Source: Trichoplax sp. H2 (taxonomy: Eukaryota > Placozoa > Uniplacotomia > Trichoplacea). Taken from it: DNA of 64,000 bases. Below are positions 25,921 to 38,378 of the stretch, in pieces. The number at the start of each line of letters is the position of its first letter. Positions within the stretch are counted from its first letter, which is position 1. Where the stretch lies: the NCBI GenBank assembly GCA_003344405.1, contig NOWV01000068.1, positions 248,001 through 312,000 on the forward strand. The letters run 5' to 3'. The notes beneath the pieces are model-generated. The model was given only the letters and a program-made list of their open reading frames with translations, was not told the origin of the DNA and did not search any database. Made by a program: the position numbers and the translations under genes.

Positions 25921-26545
25921 CGTCCTGGACGATGGTTGACGCCAGTTGGTGACGAGACTTCTGCAAGAGTCGTCCACAGCACTTGATCGTAGTCTTGTAG
26001 TCGATCGTACATGTATTGTCTCAAGTATCACTGGCAAGTCTCAACCCGATAACCCCTGCAGTCGGTCATTCGTTCACTACTGTCTCTTCAATTGCCAAAC
26101 GTGTTGGCTTTCAACCTTTTGAATTTCGTCCTGGACGATGGTTGACGCCAGTTGATGACGAAACTTCTGCAAGAGTCGTCCACAGCACTTGATCGTAGTC
26201 TTGTAGTCGATCGTACATGTATTGTCTCAAGTATCACTGGCAAGTCTCAACCCGATAACCCCTGCAGTCAGTCATTCGTACACTACTGTCTCTTCAAGTG
26301 CCAAACGTGTTGGCTTTCAACCTTTTGAATTTCGTCCTGGACGATGGTTGACGCCAGTTGGTGACGAGAGTTCTGCAAGAGTCGTCCACAGCACTTGATC
26401 GTAGTCTTGTAGTCGATCGTAGTCTCGTAGTCAATCGTACATGTATTGTCTCAAGTTTCACTGGCAAGTCTCAATCCGATAACCCCTGCAGTCAGTCATT
26501 CGTACAATACTGTCTCTTCAAGTGCCAAACGTGTTGGCTTTCAAC
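25921..26545. repeat. Three tandem copies of a 206-bp unit
   Basis: Units start with CGTCCTGGACGATGGTTGAC at 25921, 26127 and 26333, exactly 206 bp apart, and are nearly identical. The third has a short internal duplication of the TCGTAGTC-GTAGTCGATCGTA piece (near 26398-26430). Each contains the direct words GATCGTAGTC and GTAGTCGATCGTAC. No frame stays open through all three, so I read it as non-coding. It ends about 510 bp before the ANKHD1-like ATG and could lie in its leader or promoter. Confidence 0.9.
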
Positions 26546-27058
26546 CTTTTTCTCTTTGGCCAACAATTTTTTCATTTATTTTTCATTTTTTCTTTGACCC
26601 ATTTTTCTTCTTAACAGCTATGATTTGTGTCTTCCATTACTGGGTATGCTAACTATGGAAGTGCTCAGAATATTTTTCAATTTTTATTTTTTTCACTGAT
26701 GTTGTTTGACTCAACCTTGAAATATTATTTTTTTTCTTTCTCCCTCCCATTTCGACATACGTGGTGAAATGGACCCATACATTCAGCAGTGGTGTAATCG
26801 ACGAAAAGACAAGACTGTAATAGAAAATCAATAGGAAAAGAAAGAAAACAATACGGTACTTGAATTTCTACACAACTCAATGGTTGTCTTGATTTCTTCA
26901 TTGATTGCATCCTCTATATATGCTCTTATTTTTGCCTTGATTAGAAATTAAAAAGACACTCAGTTTTACTTGCAAATACTGAAAGTGATCATTGGATAGC
27001 CAAATTCTGATTAGGCCTTGCAAAGTGTCAATTTAGGAAAATTAATTCTTGACCGTCC
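26546..27058. promoter_or_regulatory. Presumed 5' region of the ANKHD1-like gene
   Basis: T-rich DNA with no clear coding content. A stop (TGA) sits three codons before the ATG at 27059, so the leader ends here. Transcription start not located. Confidence 0.4.
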
Positions 27059-30000
27059 ATGTTGAAAGAGAAAAATTGCATTACTGTCATTGATCAGAGG
27101 AAGAAAATGGATCAAGACGACAGACATAATCATCATCATGGCCATAACGATGATCGTTACGATGGTGGCGACGAAGATGACATCAATATATCGCCTTCTC
27201 TATTAACTGGTAATCCAGTGGCAAATAATAACCATATTTGCAGCAATATCATGAGTAACAACAATAGTAGTAATAATACTAGTGGTAGTAGTAGTAGTCT
27301 TAGTAGTCATGAAAGTAATCAATTAAATTTAGATGAGATGCTGAGTTTAGCTTGCCGCCAAGGCAAACAAGAAATGGTCGAATTGTTATTAGAAAATGGC
27401 GCTGGTTTAGATTACAAAAATAAAGTCGGTAATACAGCATTGATTGAAGCCTGCAATCAAGGCCATGCTGATGTAGCAAAGCTGCTCTTGGAACGGGACG
27501 CTTCCAACGTGGATATTGCTACAGATTGGACATCGGATAGTGCCCTAACGTGGGCTTGCACGTTAGGCAATGAATCCATTGTCAAGCTCTTACTGGAACG
27601 TGGTAGTGACACAGAACATCGTACTAAAGATGGCTGTACAGCATTAATGTTTGCTGCTTTAGCTGGACATGACGCTATTGTGTCATTATTGCTTGAACAT
27701 GATGCCGTTGTCAATGTTGTTTCTGATAGTAATCATGATAGCCCTTTAACTTTTGCCTGTTGGAAAGGTCACGATAAAGTAGTTGCCCTTTTATTGCAAT
27801 ACGGTGCTCACATTGAGCATCGCACAAAAGAAGGCTTTACACCGTTAATGTTTGCTGCATTAGGCGGTCATTTAGCTGTTACTGGAGAATTATTAAGACA
27901 TGGTGCCCAACTGAATGTCCCAAGTGGTAGTAACAATGATATCCCACTTACAAGTGCTTGTTGGAAAGGCCATGATCATATCGTTAAATTACTACTCGAT
28001 TTCAATTCTAATATTGAACACAAGACTAAAGACGGTTGTACACCATTAATGCTAGCTGCCAGGTAAAAAAAAATATACTACAAAATACCTACACATCATC
28101 AATTTACAAGATTTGGATATCGACCATTAAATGTACAGTTACTATTTCCCACTACGATACGCAATACTCATGATCACTTGAGTATAGTTTACATTGTTGA
28201 CGCTATTTTTGTTTTTTTCTTTTTCATTTTGGACTTATACTTTTTTGCATTTTATTATGTAGAATAGCGGTTAAACAAATTATTCTCTTTTAATGTGGTA
28301 TAACGATAACCTAGTTTAATGCCTACGAGTGTTTGACAGAAACGCTATGAATTGTATAAGATTTCGCAATGCAGCTACCTTCTACTGTATCACGTCTATA
28401 AATATCCTGGTATTGTTATTGAGCAAACAATTACAGTACGGAGCGATCTGTATTACTATATTCACTATAGTGTGAAAAGAAAGAGTGTACACTCGAAGTT
28501 ATAAACTGCACTATATAAAATGATAATTATAATTAATCAAGAATTAGACATATTGTACAGTAATGCTATGGTATCGTGAAATGAAAGTTAAACAACATAT
28601 CTTATAGTAAGAAACTAAGTCATTGATAAGGTTTACATTTAAGTGTCAAGATGAAAACATACTGTACTGTACAGTATATTGCTATACTGTATAAGAGTAG
28701 ATCTACTCACGATGAATAACAAATAGAGTTGAATCAGATTCAAGCTCTAAAACAGCAACAGCGAACACTATTACTATTGATAATTATCGGAAAATTGTAG
28801 ACTAGCGCGGACGTAGACAATTATCATAAAAAAAGTAGTCATGGTGTATACTGTAACCAGGACTTGTGTCTGTTATTCTTGTTATTAAAGTCACTGGTGT
28901 TAAGTATTGTACTTCCCTTAATTGCTATTACTCTGTAGGACATCTTTTGTTATTCTCTGAAACCAGGACTTGTGTCTGTTATTCTTGTTATTAAAGTCAC
29001 TGGTGTTAAGTATTGTACTTCCCTTAATTGCTATTACTCTGTATCACTGTATTGCATTTTAAGTACTGTAGGACTTCTATTCTTTATTTCTTTTCTTTAG
29101 TTATACTGTACAGTACACAGTAGTTTGTTAACCCATACTTTTAAATGCTATTCATAAAATAAACCTTATTGAATTGCAGCCGCGGTTAAAACTCACTTTG
29201 ATAATACTTACGACAAAAATGATCTATTTTCCTCTGTCTAATTTGTATTAAAAACTAACTACTTACAGCAATCGATTTTACAGGTAACTTTCAAATACAG
29301 TATTCATTGCATTCATTGAATTATGTTTATATTTATCATTATGAATAGACGTACGTACTTTAGTACCAAATTTACTGTGCTGTACCACTAGTGTACAGTG
29401 GTAGATATTGCCTCATCATCAAATGATTATAAAATACATTTTATGTAGTATCTCATTTTTTTCGTTCAAATCTAACTTTTGTTTCTCGATGGTTATCATT
29501 TAATTGATTTATTGTTGAATGAAAATTTATATATTGAAATCTCTTTTTTTGTCTTCTTTCACTGACGATAATAGAGAGGGTCACTTTGATGTGGCCATGT
29601 TGTTATTAGATAGTGGAGCGGAAGTGAACGTTGCCTCAGGCAGTGAAAACAATACGCCGTTGACATTAGCTTGTTGGAAAGGTGAGATAATTTTTTAAAA
29701 TATCCAAATAGGGACGTATGATATGAATCAGTGTTTTCGACCATTGCGCTATACGCTTATATTCATATTTGGAGATTTTCGTAATCTTCTGTCGAAAACA
29801 ACAGCTACCAGAAATACCTCACTGCCGTACTTTACATATATTCAATAATCAGTGAATGAATTGCCCCCATATTAAACTGTACAGTAGTTCCTTTTAATTA
29901 ATTAAAAGAATTGGCAGTAGACGTAGACCCGGCCCATTTTATTAATAGAGTAGTAATGTCAGTAATTTTAATCAATAAAATAAATTCCTATTTTTTGACT

Positions 30001-33000
30001 CGTGTAAACACATAGGCCATCATAAAGTTGCTGATTTATTACTTCATTACGGCGCTAATATGGAACATCGTAATAAAACTGGCTGTACGCCATTAATGTT
30101 GGCTGCTAGGTATGTATATTGTTAAAATGTAATCACTATTTTCTTTACTGATCAAGACTAAATCACTACGGTAACAGAATGAATCTCTTTACTTGACTGC
30201 AACTTTTATCATAACGTAATACTTTATTTATAGGGAAGGTTACATTGAAACGGTAAAAGTTCAGTTAGATAAGGGTTGCAAAATAACAGAACCTTCTGGT
30301 AGCAATGATGATACTGCATTAACTTTAGCATCTTGGAAAGGTAGTATGAATGTATTACTGAACTACATTATGCCTCGTAGTTTATGCTAAAAAACATTCG
30401 TAACATTTTTCGGACTATAGTATCAATTAGTTATCATAATATTTATTTTATATCTAACCTTAGAGCATGTGATAGATTGACTTCTTAGTAATTCAATTTT
30501 TTTTTTTAATCACAATGCCTATATCGATTTATTCGAATATGTACTTAAATACTATCCTTTATATAATAATGATTAGGTCATTACGATGTAGTAGAATGCT
30601 TGCTAGAATATGACGCAACTAATATTGATCATCAAACCAAGACTGGCTGTACAGCTTTAATGGAAGCTGCAAGAGAAGGTCATTATCGTGTTGTCGAATT
30701 ACTGATTGAACATGATGCCGATATTGAAGCACCTGACAATTATGGCCAGAATCCGCTTTTTATGGCTTGCTGGAAAGGTTTGTGATATTCATGGATTGTT
30801 CTATATGCCGTATTTTTGTGTTTAAATATAGAAATGTTTGTTTCGTAACTTTCAGATCATAATCTAACTTAAGAGGCTAGACTCTAAAATGTGTATTTTT
30901 TTTGTTTTTAAAATATTTATACATGTTTTTAGGACAATATAAAGTTGCAGAGCTACTGCTTCATTATGGCGCGAATAGGGACTGCCGTACGAAATCGGGA
31001 ATAACACCTTTTTATCAAGTAAAATTTTTAAGTGTGAATATAAAGTAGAAATGCAAACCTCTTTTTTAATTTCTTATACTTTACAAAAATAAGGCTTGCA
31101 GAGACAATCATGTAGCAGTTGTTCAATTACTCCTTGACTTTGGCGCAAGTTGTAATGCTCCTTTCCCCAATACGAGGTACGCTGTATGTAGATTATGTTA
31201 ATAGAGCACATTAGTTTTATAGACCTTAATTCATATTTTTGTCGACAATAATTTCAGCTCAAACTGCTACGTATTTTTTGTGTAATAAATAAATAATAAC
31301 CATATTATTATTAATCATTAGAGATTACCCGTTAACATTAGCTGCTGAACGTGGTCATGTTGACCTAACGATGCTTCTACTATCACGGTATGTATTATCT
31401 TTTATTACGGTGGCGAGTTTACGAAAATATTAAAAAATACAGTAGCTGTTGTTAAAATCTAAAATAAATGATTAATTGCCTCGAATTAGCGGCGCTAACG
31501 TGGACTGTCGAACAAGAAAAGGCGTTACACCATTTTGGATCGCGTGTAAAGAAGGCCATACAGAAATTGCACAAGTTTTAGCTCAACATGGTGCTGACGC
31601 TGAGGTAAAATAATTTGCTGTTTCAGTGCATATGTTTTATTAGATGGTAACGTAAGAAATCTAATAAGATTTCGTTTCCACAAAATTAAATGTAATTACA
31701 GGTTGTCGACGTAAGAAACTGCTCAGCCTTGGTTATTGCTTTCCGCAGCGGACAAACCAAAGTAAAGATTGTGTATTGTATTATTAGCGGTTATGATACG
31801 TTACCTTATCTCAGAGAGTAAAATATTTTCTTAGATCGAATGTGGAATATTTTGCAAGCCAAATGAAGTAGGTAATAAGGTTTTAATTTATGTACACTAT
31901 TTTCATATAGATCGTAGAATGGCTACTGCAGATAGTATCAAACTTTCCTTCCGATGTTGAATGCCAGAAAAGTTTAACTATTCCAAATCAAGATTCGACA
32001 GATGAAGATTTGCTATCAACTCGTGCTAAATGTCTGGAAATGATTTTAAAGGTATTATAACTAAGTTTATTTATAATTTTGTAAAATTTAGCTATTTCTG
32101 TTCTTAATTGTAGCAATACTGTACACTCTCTGATGCATATAGGCAAAACACGCCAGGGAACAAGATGCTTTAAGGAATGCTCAGATACTTTTTGAAGTCA
32201 GTGGCTATTCAGTAAACATATTAAAGATTTTTATATGCATAAATCAGTGTGCTTGGTATAATAATACCGACATATGTTGCATACTTTATTATAATTCGTA
32301 GGAAATTGAAGCCGAAAAAAATAGGGAAGTTGTTCGTCGTAAAAAGGCAGCTGCTAAGAGGCGCGATAAAAAGAAGAAAAGGAAGGAAAAAGACGGCGAA
32401 GATTGTACGGAAAGCCTTCATTCTCTCGATCATGAGATAATAGATAACGATAATCTCATTATGGATAAAAGAAGTGATAGTGTGGGTATGAATGATGATG
32501 AAGATTTAGATGCAATGATTAGTAGCGGTACTGTTGATGCCGTAGATCAATCAAGCTATGATATTGACGTAGAAGCTAAAGAGAGAAATAGCGCAGAGAA
32601 TGAGGATACTAATTCCCCTAGCGAGTCTTCTGATGAGAATGATATCGAAGAGCAAGAGCCATCGAATAAAGCAGCTACACCAGAGATTAATAATTGTATT
32701 TCTTCCAATGACACAGCAGAAACGGTACAAAAACAAATGGAACTAATGACAATACACAAAGTTAATGCAACGAATAAGGAACTGAATTCCAAAAATACTC
32801 CAAGGCATACTATAAACTCAATTATTGGTGATTGCTATGAGAACGTTGAATCAAATAGAACAGATTATGATCCTCGGCTTCATGAATCCTTTAATATTGC
32901 TAAATTGGATGATATAAATTATCTTAATGCCAACAGCTCATTATCTGTTGAGGGAACTTTAGTTCATAAAGATAATACTCGCTTTGTTGGACAATTAGGA

Positions 33001-36000
33001 ACTCACCAAAAATCAAAATTAAAGCTAAATAAAAAGCACAACTTCAGTGAACCTAATTACCATCATTCGGATGAACGTCATCAACCAATGAATATGAATA
33101 ATATACGAAACGGTATTTTATTTTCTGTCGTTTAATTTGATATCAATAAACCATATTTGATCTGCAATTTTATACAATTTTGTTATTACGTAAGTGTGTG
33201 TTTGTACTATAAACTATTATAAGTAAATACTTGACAATGAATAAAGTATAAATACCTTTAATAAGTTTTTTTTTGCATATAGTTAAATACGGTGCCAATT
33301 TGCATAACGGAATTGAGCGTTCGGATAATGACATTAGACAAAAGCAAGGTAGATACTGGAACAGTTATCAATCAGGGCATAATAATGGTGACAACATCGA
33401 TAGCAGCCCTAGAAACGAGAAAGATGACCTACAGAAATCAAATGATCTATTGACAAACATAACGAAAGGTCTGGTGATAATATTAATTAAAGGCTTTTTG
33501 TGACTACAGTTTTTCACGATTAAATCATAAATTTAAATTGAATGAAATTTTTCTTTATTATAAGGTATAAATTTTTTTAACGTTTTATTTATCAAATTGA
33601 AGGTAATTACCAAACAAGAACTTCGAACTATAGACCAGTCGAAAATCAGAACGTAGAGACATTATATTCACCTTGGCAAGAAGTGAATAGTAGTCCTCGC
33701 TTTCTACAATTACTTGTAGCTAACAATGTGATTGGTCGGGTGATTGGACGTGCTGGAAGTAAAATTAATCAAATTACAGATGAATCTGGAGCAATAATAA
33801 GTATCGCCAAAGCTCAACCAAGAAATACCCAACGAATGATAACGATTAAAGTGAGCATGTTATAGAATAATTTTCAAGTTTCATACAATTATACCTTTTG
33901 ATCAGAGTGGGTAAATCGTATATTTTTGGTAATGGTTGATAAATATTACATAATATTTTAGCGAATAAATCTTAAAATAAAAACTTACATTTTAGGGCAC
34001 TTTTGAAGCCATTCAAAAAGCGAAAGCTCTAATAATTGATGCAGTTAAAGGACAAGATAATCGGCCTGGAAGTATAGAAAACGTACGAGAAACCGTTCAA
34101 ATTCATAGATCTTTGCTTCCTAAAAATAACGTATCAAACCAGGGTAGCGATTACACTGGTGATTTCGATTCCTCAATCCTTAGTTCTGGGTAATCTCTTA
34201 TGTTCTTACATTGTTATACATCTTGTTTTGTGTACTTCAACAGAAATTAACTAATATATTTAAACTATATAACTTTAGTGGACCATCAATTTCATCTTCT
34301 GAAGCTGTATCTGTTGGCAGTATGTCGACCAATAGGAGCCTAGGGGAGAATAAATCTGTTGATGCCATGCTGTTATCTGAAGGTATGATGCCTAGTCATT
34401 GTGCTATAGAGCAATCGATTCTTACCCACGCTACTGCAATAGATACGGAATCACGAATGCAAAATGGCAAGTGGAGCAATCAAAACAGTTCTAAACATGG
34501 TGGTAAACTTCTTGAAACATTAATGATAGGTACTGATGTTAGTGCAGTAGCAAGTGATGATATTATGTCAACGAGAGCACTAAGTGAACCTACAGCTGAT
34601 TCGGCACCATCTCAGTGGCCTGGTACAGATTCTAATCGAATCAGACAGTTATCTTACTCCCTTTGGGGCGATACAGATCCTATGAGCCTGCAGGAAGAAA
34701 CTGATAGTTTTCGTAATCCAAGTTATCGACTATCGCATGGTAATGACCGCGGTAAAAACAATCGATATGCAACGAAGCGAAATGCGACTTACAATGGCAA
34801 TGAAAGCCAGCTGTCACGATTAGGGGATTTGTCAAAGAGTGGATGGTCAGTCCATCGTTCTCGAACCTTTCCTATGACTACTAACTACAGCAACAAAAAT
34901 GTAGATGGTCAATGGCATCAACAACAGATTATTTCGAAATCTTCAAAACCTTCAGCAGATGATAGAAAATTTCAACAAATAGAATTCGGTAGCAAAGACA
35001 TGAATAGAAGTAGAAATAGGCCTACTGATAGGAAAATTACTCAAGACCCTGTAAATAATTTGTGGCAGATCAACAAGAAAACAAGAGATAGCAAACCGCC
35101 TCTACACCGTAATTTCGTCAATAATAATTTTAGAAACGGTATGGAAAATCCTCAATCAGTACACAATAAAGTAAACAGTGGAAAAGTTGATTTTGGAAAT
35201 GGAGAGATTGGACATCGTAGCAACGCATATGAATCTAATCATAGAGGAAATATTTTATACAGAAATTTGTATAAAGAGAATCCTAGAAGACCTACATCGT
35301 TACCTGTATACCCTCCCACGGAACAAGATGTCAAAGCTGTTGAACTGCCAGCAACTTTTCCTAAATCAAATGGCTCATTATCAAATTCTGTCCAAAATAG
35401 TGCAACTCCATTGAATCTATCAGCATACAATAGACAAATCCATTGGCAGTCTACAGGAACTCCTACAAATCTCGTTAACAATCCAGATATAAACATTCCG
35501 AAATCGGTTAATGCTGATAATAAGACTCCAAATTCAATGCGGTGGTCTGATTATACTCCTGAAGCAGATCTCAGCAATACCAATTACTCAACGTATGGTT
35601 TATGGAACAAATCGAATGATATTAAAAGTATGAAACGGCTATCTTTGGACTCTAATATTCCACCAAATGAAAGTAGCCATGGCTATTCTATGTCTGCTAT
35701 GCCATATAGTTTAGGTGAAGCTACTTCACATTTTAATTTCGAGAAAAATGAAAGTGACAATTTTTCAAGCAGAAGACAGCACCTTGCTGTTAGAAGCGAT
35801 GAACCTTCAATGCTGTTGAATCAAGCTGATGATGTTCTACTATTTCTTAGACAATTATCCTTGGAAGGGTATTGGGAAATTTTTAAGGTAATATATCTTG
35901 CATGGTATATGCTATGACGTGGTTAAAATTGCTAAATTATTGTCGATAACCTGATCATATGTTAAAAATATGACACTTTTTTTTATTTGTAGAAAAATAA

Positions 36001-36296
36001 CGTACGGTTACCCAGATTGATAACCATGAGGGAATCCGAAATTCAAAGCTTAGGCATATCAGAGGTACAAATTTTGACGGTTACAATAACATTATCTACC
36101 ATTACGTATGCAATTATGACGTACATAAGGTAAACTTATTCCTTGATGGTTTAAAATTTGATATTTGTAGGGTCATAGTAAAAGGCTTGCCGAAGCATTG
36201 AAACAAATAAGGTTGCAACATCTACACGGAAATCAATCATTTTTAGCTAATCGGTCGCCTAGCGGAAATTCAATTCAGAATTATCTAACTAATTGA
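27059..36296 (+). CDS. ANKHD1: ANKHD1/ANKRD17 (Mask)-like protein: 17 ankyrin repeats, KH and a C-terminal SAM domain
   Basis: Nineteen exons join in phase to 1787 residues: 27059-28062, 29575-29681, 30016-30109, 30234-30340, 30577-30777, 30933-31018, 31094-31176, 31322-31387, 31490-31604, 31702-31761, 31911-32051, 32143-32196, 32302-33112, 33283-33468, 33603-33850, 33996-34189, 34279-35887, 35993-36064, 36171-36296. An in-frame TGA nine bases upstream fixes the start. Residues 1-90 are His/Asp then Ser/Asn-rich. About 92-651 hold 17 ankyrin repeats alternating xPLTxACWKGH and GCTPLMxAAxxGH types, as in Mask. A basic helix follows (VVRRKKAAAKRRDKKKKRK, about 712-735). The KH domain is about 1072-1140 with GRAG at 1087-1090. 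A long Asn/Ser-rich linker precedes a SAM-like domain (about 1698-1765). Mask/ANKHD1 proteins are cytoplasmic scaffolds and Yorkie/YAP cofactors; that role is family knowledge. Human forms are longer (about 2500 residues, 25 repeats) and, to my knowledge, lack SAM. Confidence 0.92.
28855..29043. repeat. Perfect 83-bp direct repeat in intron 1 of the ANKHD1-like gene
   Basis: An 83-bp segment starting AACCAGGACTTGTGTCTG occurs at 28855-28937 and again, with no difference I can see, at 28961-29043, separated by 23 bp. Identity inside an intron implies a recent duplication or an assembly effect. Confidence 0.9.
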
Positions 36297-37419
36297 GATT
36301 ATTGCGAATTTATAAAAATTTAATATCGAATCATACTAGCTGATCACCCGCACGGCGGAATTTCGAGATATAAAATTATTTAACTTGTTAACTATCGATT
36401 TTCGAGTTTGAGAAGAATGAAAATGACTACTAAATCAATTATAATGCTTTTACACTCAATTAATTACTCTATTCGACCAATGCTTTGCCTTATTATTTTG
36501 CGAAAGTGGAAATGCAAATTCGATTAATGATATATGTGCTTTTATCTAAAAAATTTTATTCCATGTAGTTATCGTAAGTAATTAATTATGAACACTACAG
36601 TTATCGCAAGCAAAACGTTAATTATATTAATCATGCTCTACTTTTATGCAGTTTATAAATATCTATCTTATGTTGCCTCGAAAAGGAACAATTATTCAAA
36701 TACTACATTCGTAATTATCTTCTTCGACATTTAAAGCAGATTTATAGATCTTTGATTATATTGCTATCTGCAAGTCATTTCGAAGGCAATATGCAAAAAT
36801 ACAGTCATAATTACGCTACTTTTACTAGGTATATACAAACATGAATGACAGAACGACTAATGTCTACATTAAATTACTACGCATCGATTTAACCTTTTAG
36901 CACACGAATAAATTACGTTTTACTTTCAGGAAACAAATGTATCGATCTATAAATAAAATCTATTATAGGTAATATATAATGGTTGATTTTCATGATCTTA
37001 CGTTTATAAAAACGTCTCTTTATCATGCTAGCCTGCTAGTTTATTAATTGATATACTAGGAAAGTAGATTTAAAATTGCTTGAATACTGCCATTTTTATT
37101 TGATATGATTATGCGACATTCTTGTGCATGCAATTAACGAAGTACTACTAAACTGAGAAATTCGGGTTAAGAACCTCGTAGATTGTATAAATTTCGCAAT
37201 ACAGTACTGCTAAGGCATCCTGAATTTCTATCCTAACGGCAGATACCAAGGCGATACGATGCCTAGTTAATACATTTTTTGTATTTAGAACCCAATTTTG
37301 ATCATTAGCGATAACTACTGTAAATGCTAAGTGATCGATTTTCCCGTAATTGTGCTACAGTAGGTGATCATAATCTAATTAATAGTTGATGTCTTAAACT
37401 TATAAGGTATAACTTACAG
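36297..37419. other. 3' region of the ANKHD1-like gene and gene-free sequence
   Basis: AT-rich DNA with AATAAA at about 36906 and 36953 as possible poly(A) signals. If the gene fragment at 37420 is real, its upstream exons should be here or more distant; I could not find any. Confidence 0.4.
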
Positions 37420-37927
37420 CAGATTTTGCGTCATTGTTACTACTTTATCCCAAAATTTGATCGTAACGCTCGACGTTCACCAAGTCAAACCTTATCCCTC
37501 CTTCCGTGGGTTAGCCTATGGTTTGACTATAAATAGTACGGCAAACCCAATAATGGATAAAGAAAGCATAAAAGTTGTTTATTTACGAAATAAAAACGAT
37601 AGCAAGGATATATTTTATTGTCTTCCTTTAACTGGAGACATACGTACACCAGCGGCCACAATTATATTATGTAATGCCAGTAAATACAGTACACCCATAG
37701 AACAGATGCCTACGAAGGTATCAATATTATGATACAAAATCATACAATTCAATCATTATTAAGACTTTACAAGTATATAAAAATCCGTATTAAAATCGAT
37801 AATCAAGCCAATAATTTATTTGATTGGTAATTTTCTGTTAGACCTATAAATGTGAGAATATAAAATTTTGTCCTTATAGAAATGGTATTCGATTTATGGA
37901 TCTTTAAGCACGATTTACAACTTCTAG
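37420..37927 (+). CDS. Candidate last two exons of an unrecognised gene
   Basis: An open stretch 37420-37717 follows an AACTTACAG acceptor and ends in AAG before GTATCA. Its residues look like protein, not random AT-rich translation: TLDVHQVKPYPSFRGLAYGL, then KESIKVVYLRNKNDSKDIFY, then PAATIILCNASKYSTPIEQM. Joining in phase 0 to 37880-37927, after a TCCTTATAG acceptor, adds KKWYSIYGSLSTIYNF-like residues and a TAG stop. The composition suggests beta strands. There is no plausible ATG before the middle of the first exon, so an upstream exon is needed and I cannot find it; it may also be a decayed gene remnant. No family recognised. Confidence 0.4.
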
Positions 37928-38378
37928 GATGACTATGAAACTAAATTAATTTTTTATTTGCTATCATTTAATCAGAACAAAACTTTACCGTAATACTATA
38001 AAAATTTTATAGTGCAGTGACTTTAGCACTGAAGTTGAATTTTTAATTACTAATAAAATTGCTAATATTTCCTACAGTAAAATGCAATGTTTGCCTAGTT
38101 TAACATGATTAGTTGCCCTTACTCCGGCATTAGCTTCACTACAAATGGATATGAAATAATTGCTCAGCTTCTAACTTGTTACCAGCACCTAATTTGGCTA
38201 CAATTATTCCTTAGATACGATAGTAGCAGTTAATTGAAAAAGTGAAAATTTCGTGGGAATACATCGGTGGCAAAATATTAAGACAGTTAATAATAAAATA
38301 TAGAAAATTAACATTTTTTTCAATATTCTCTTAGGCTCTTAAAATAGTCTTCGGATAATGGTGACTGAATGAATTAAC
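37928..38378. other. Intergenic region downstream of the STAND gene
   Basis: AT-rich, no coding signal. It presumably contains the 3' UTR of the minus-strand STAND gene. Confidence 0.4.
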
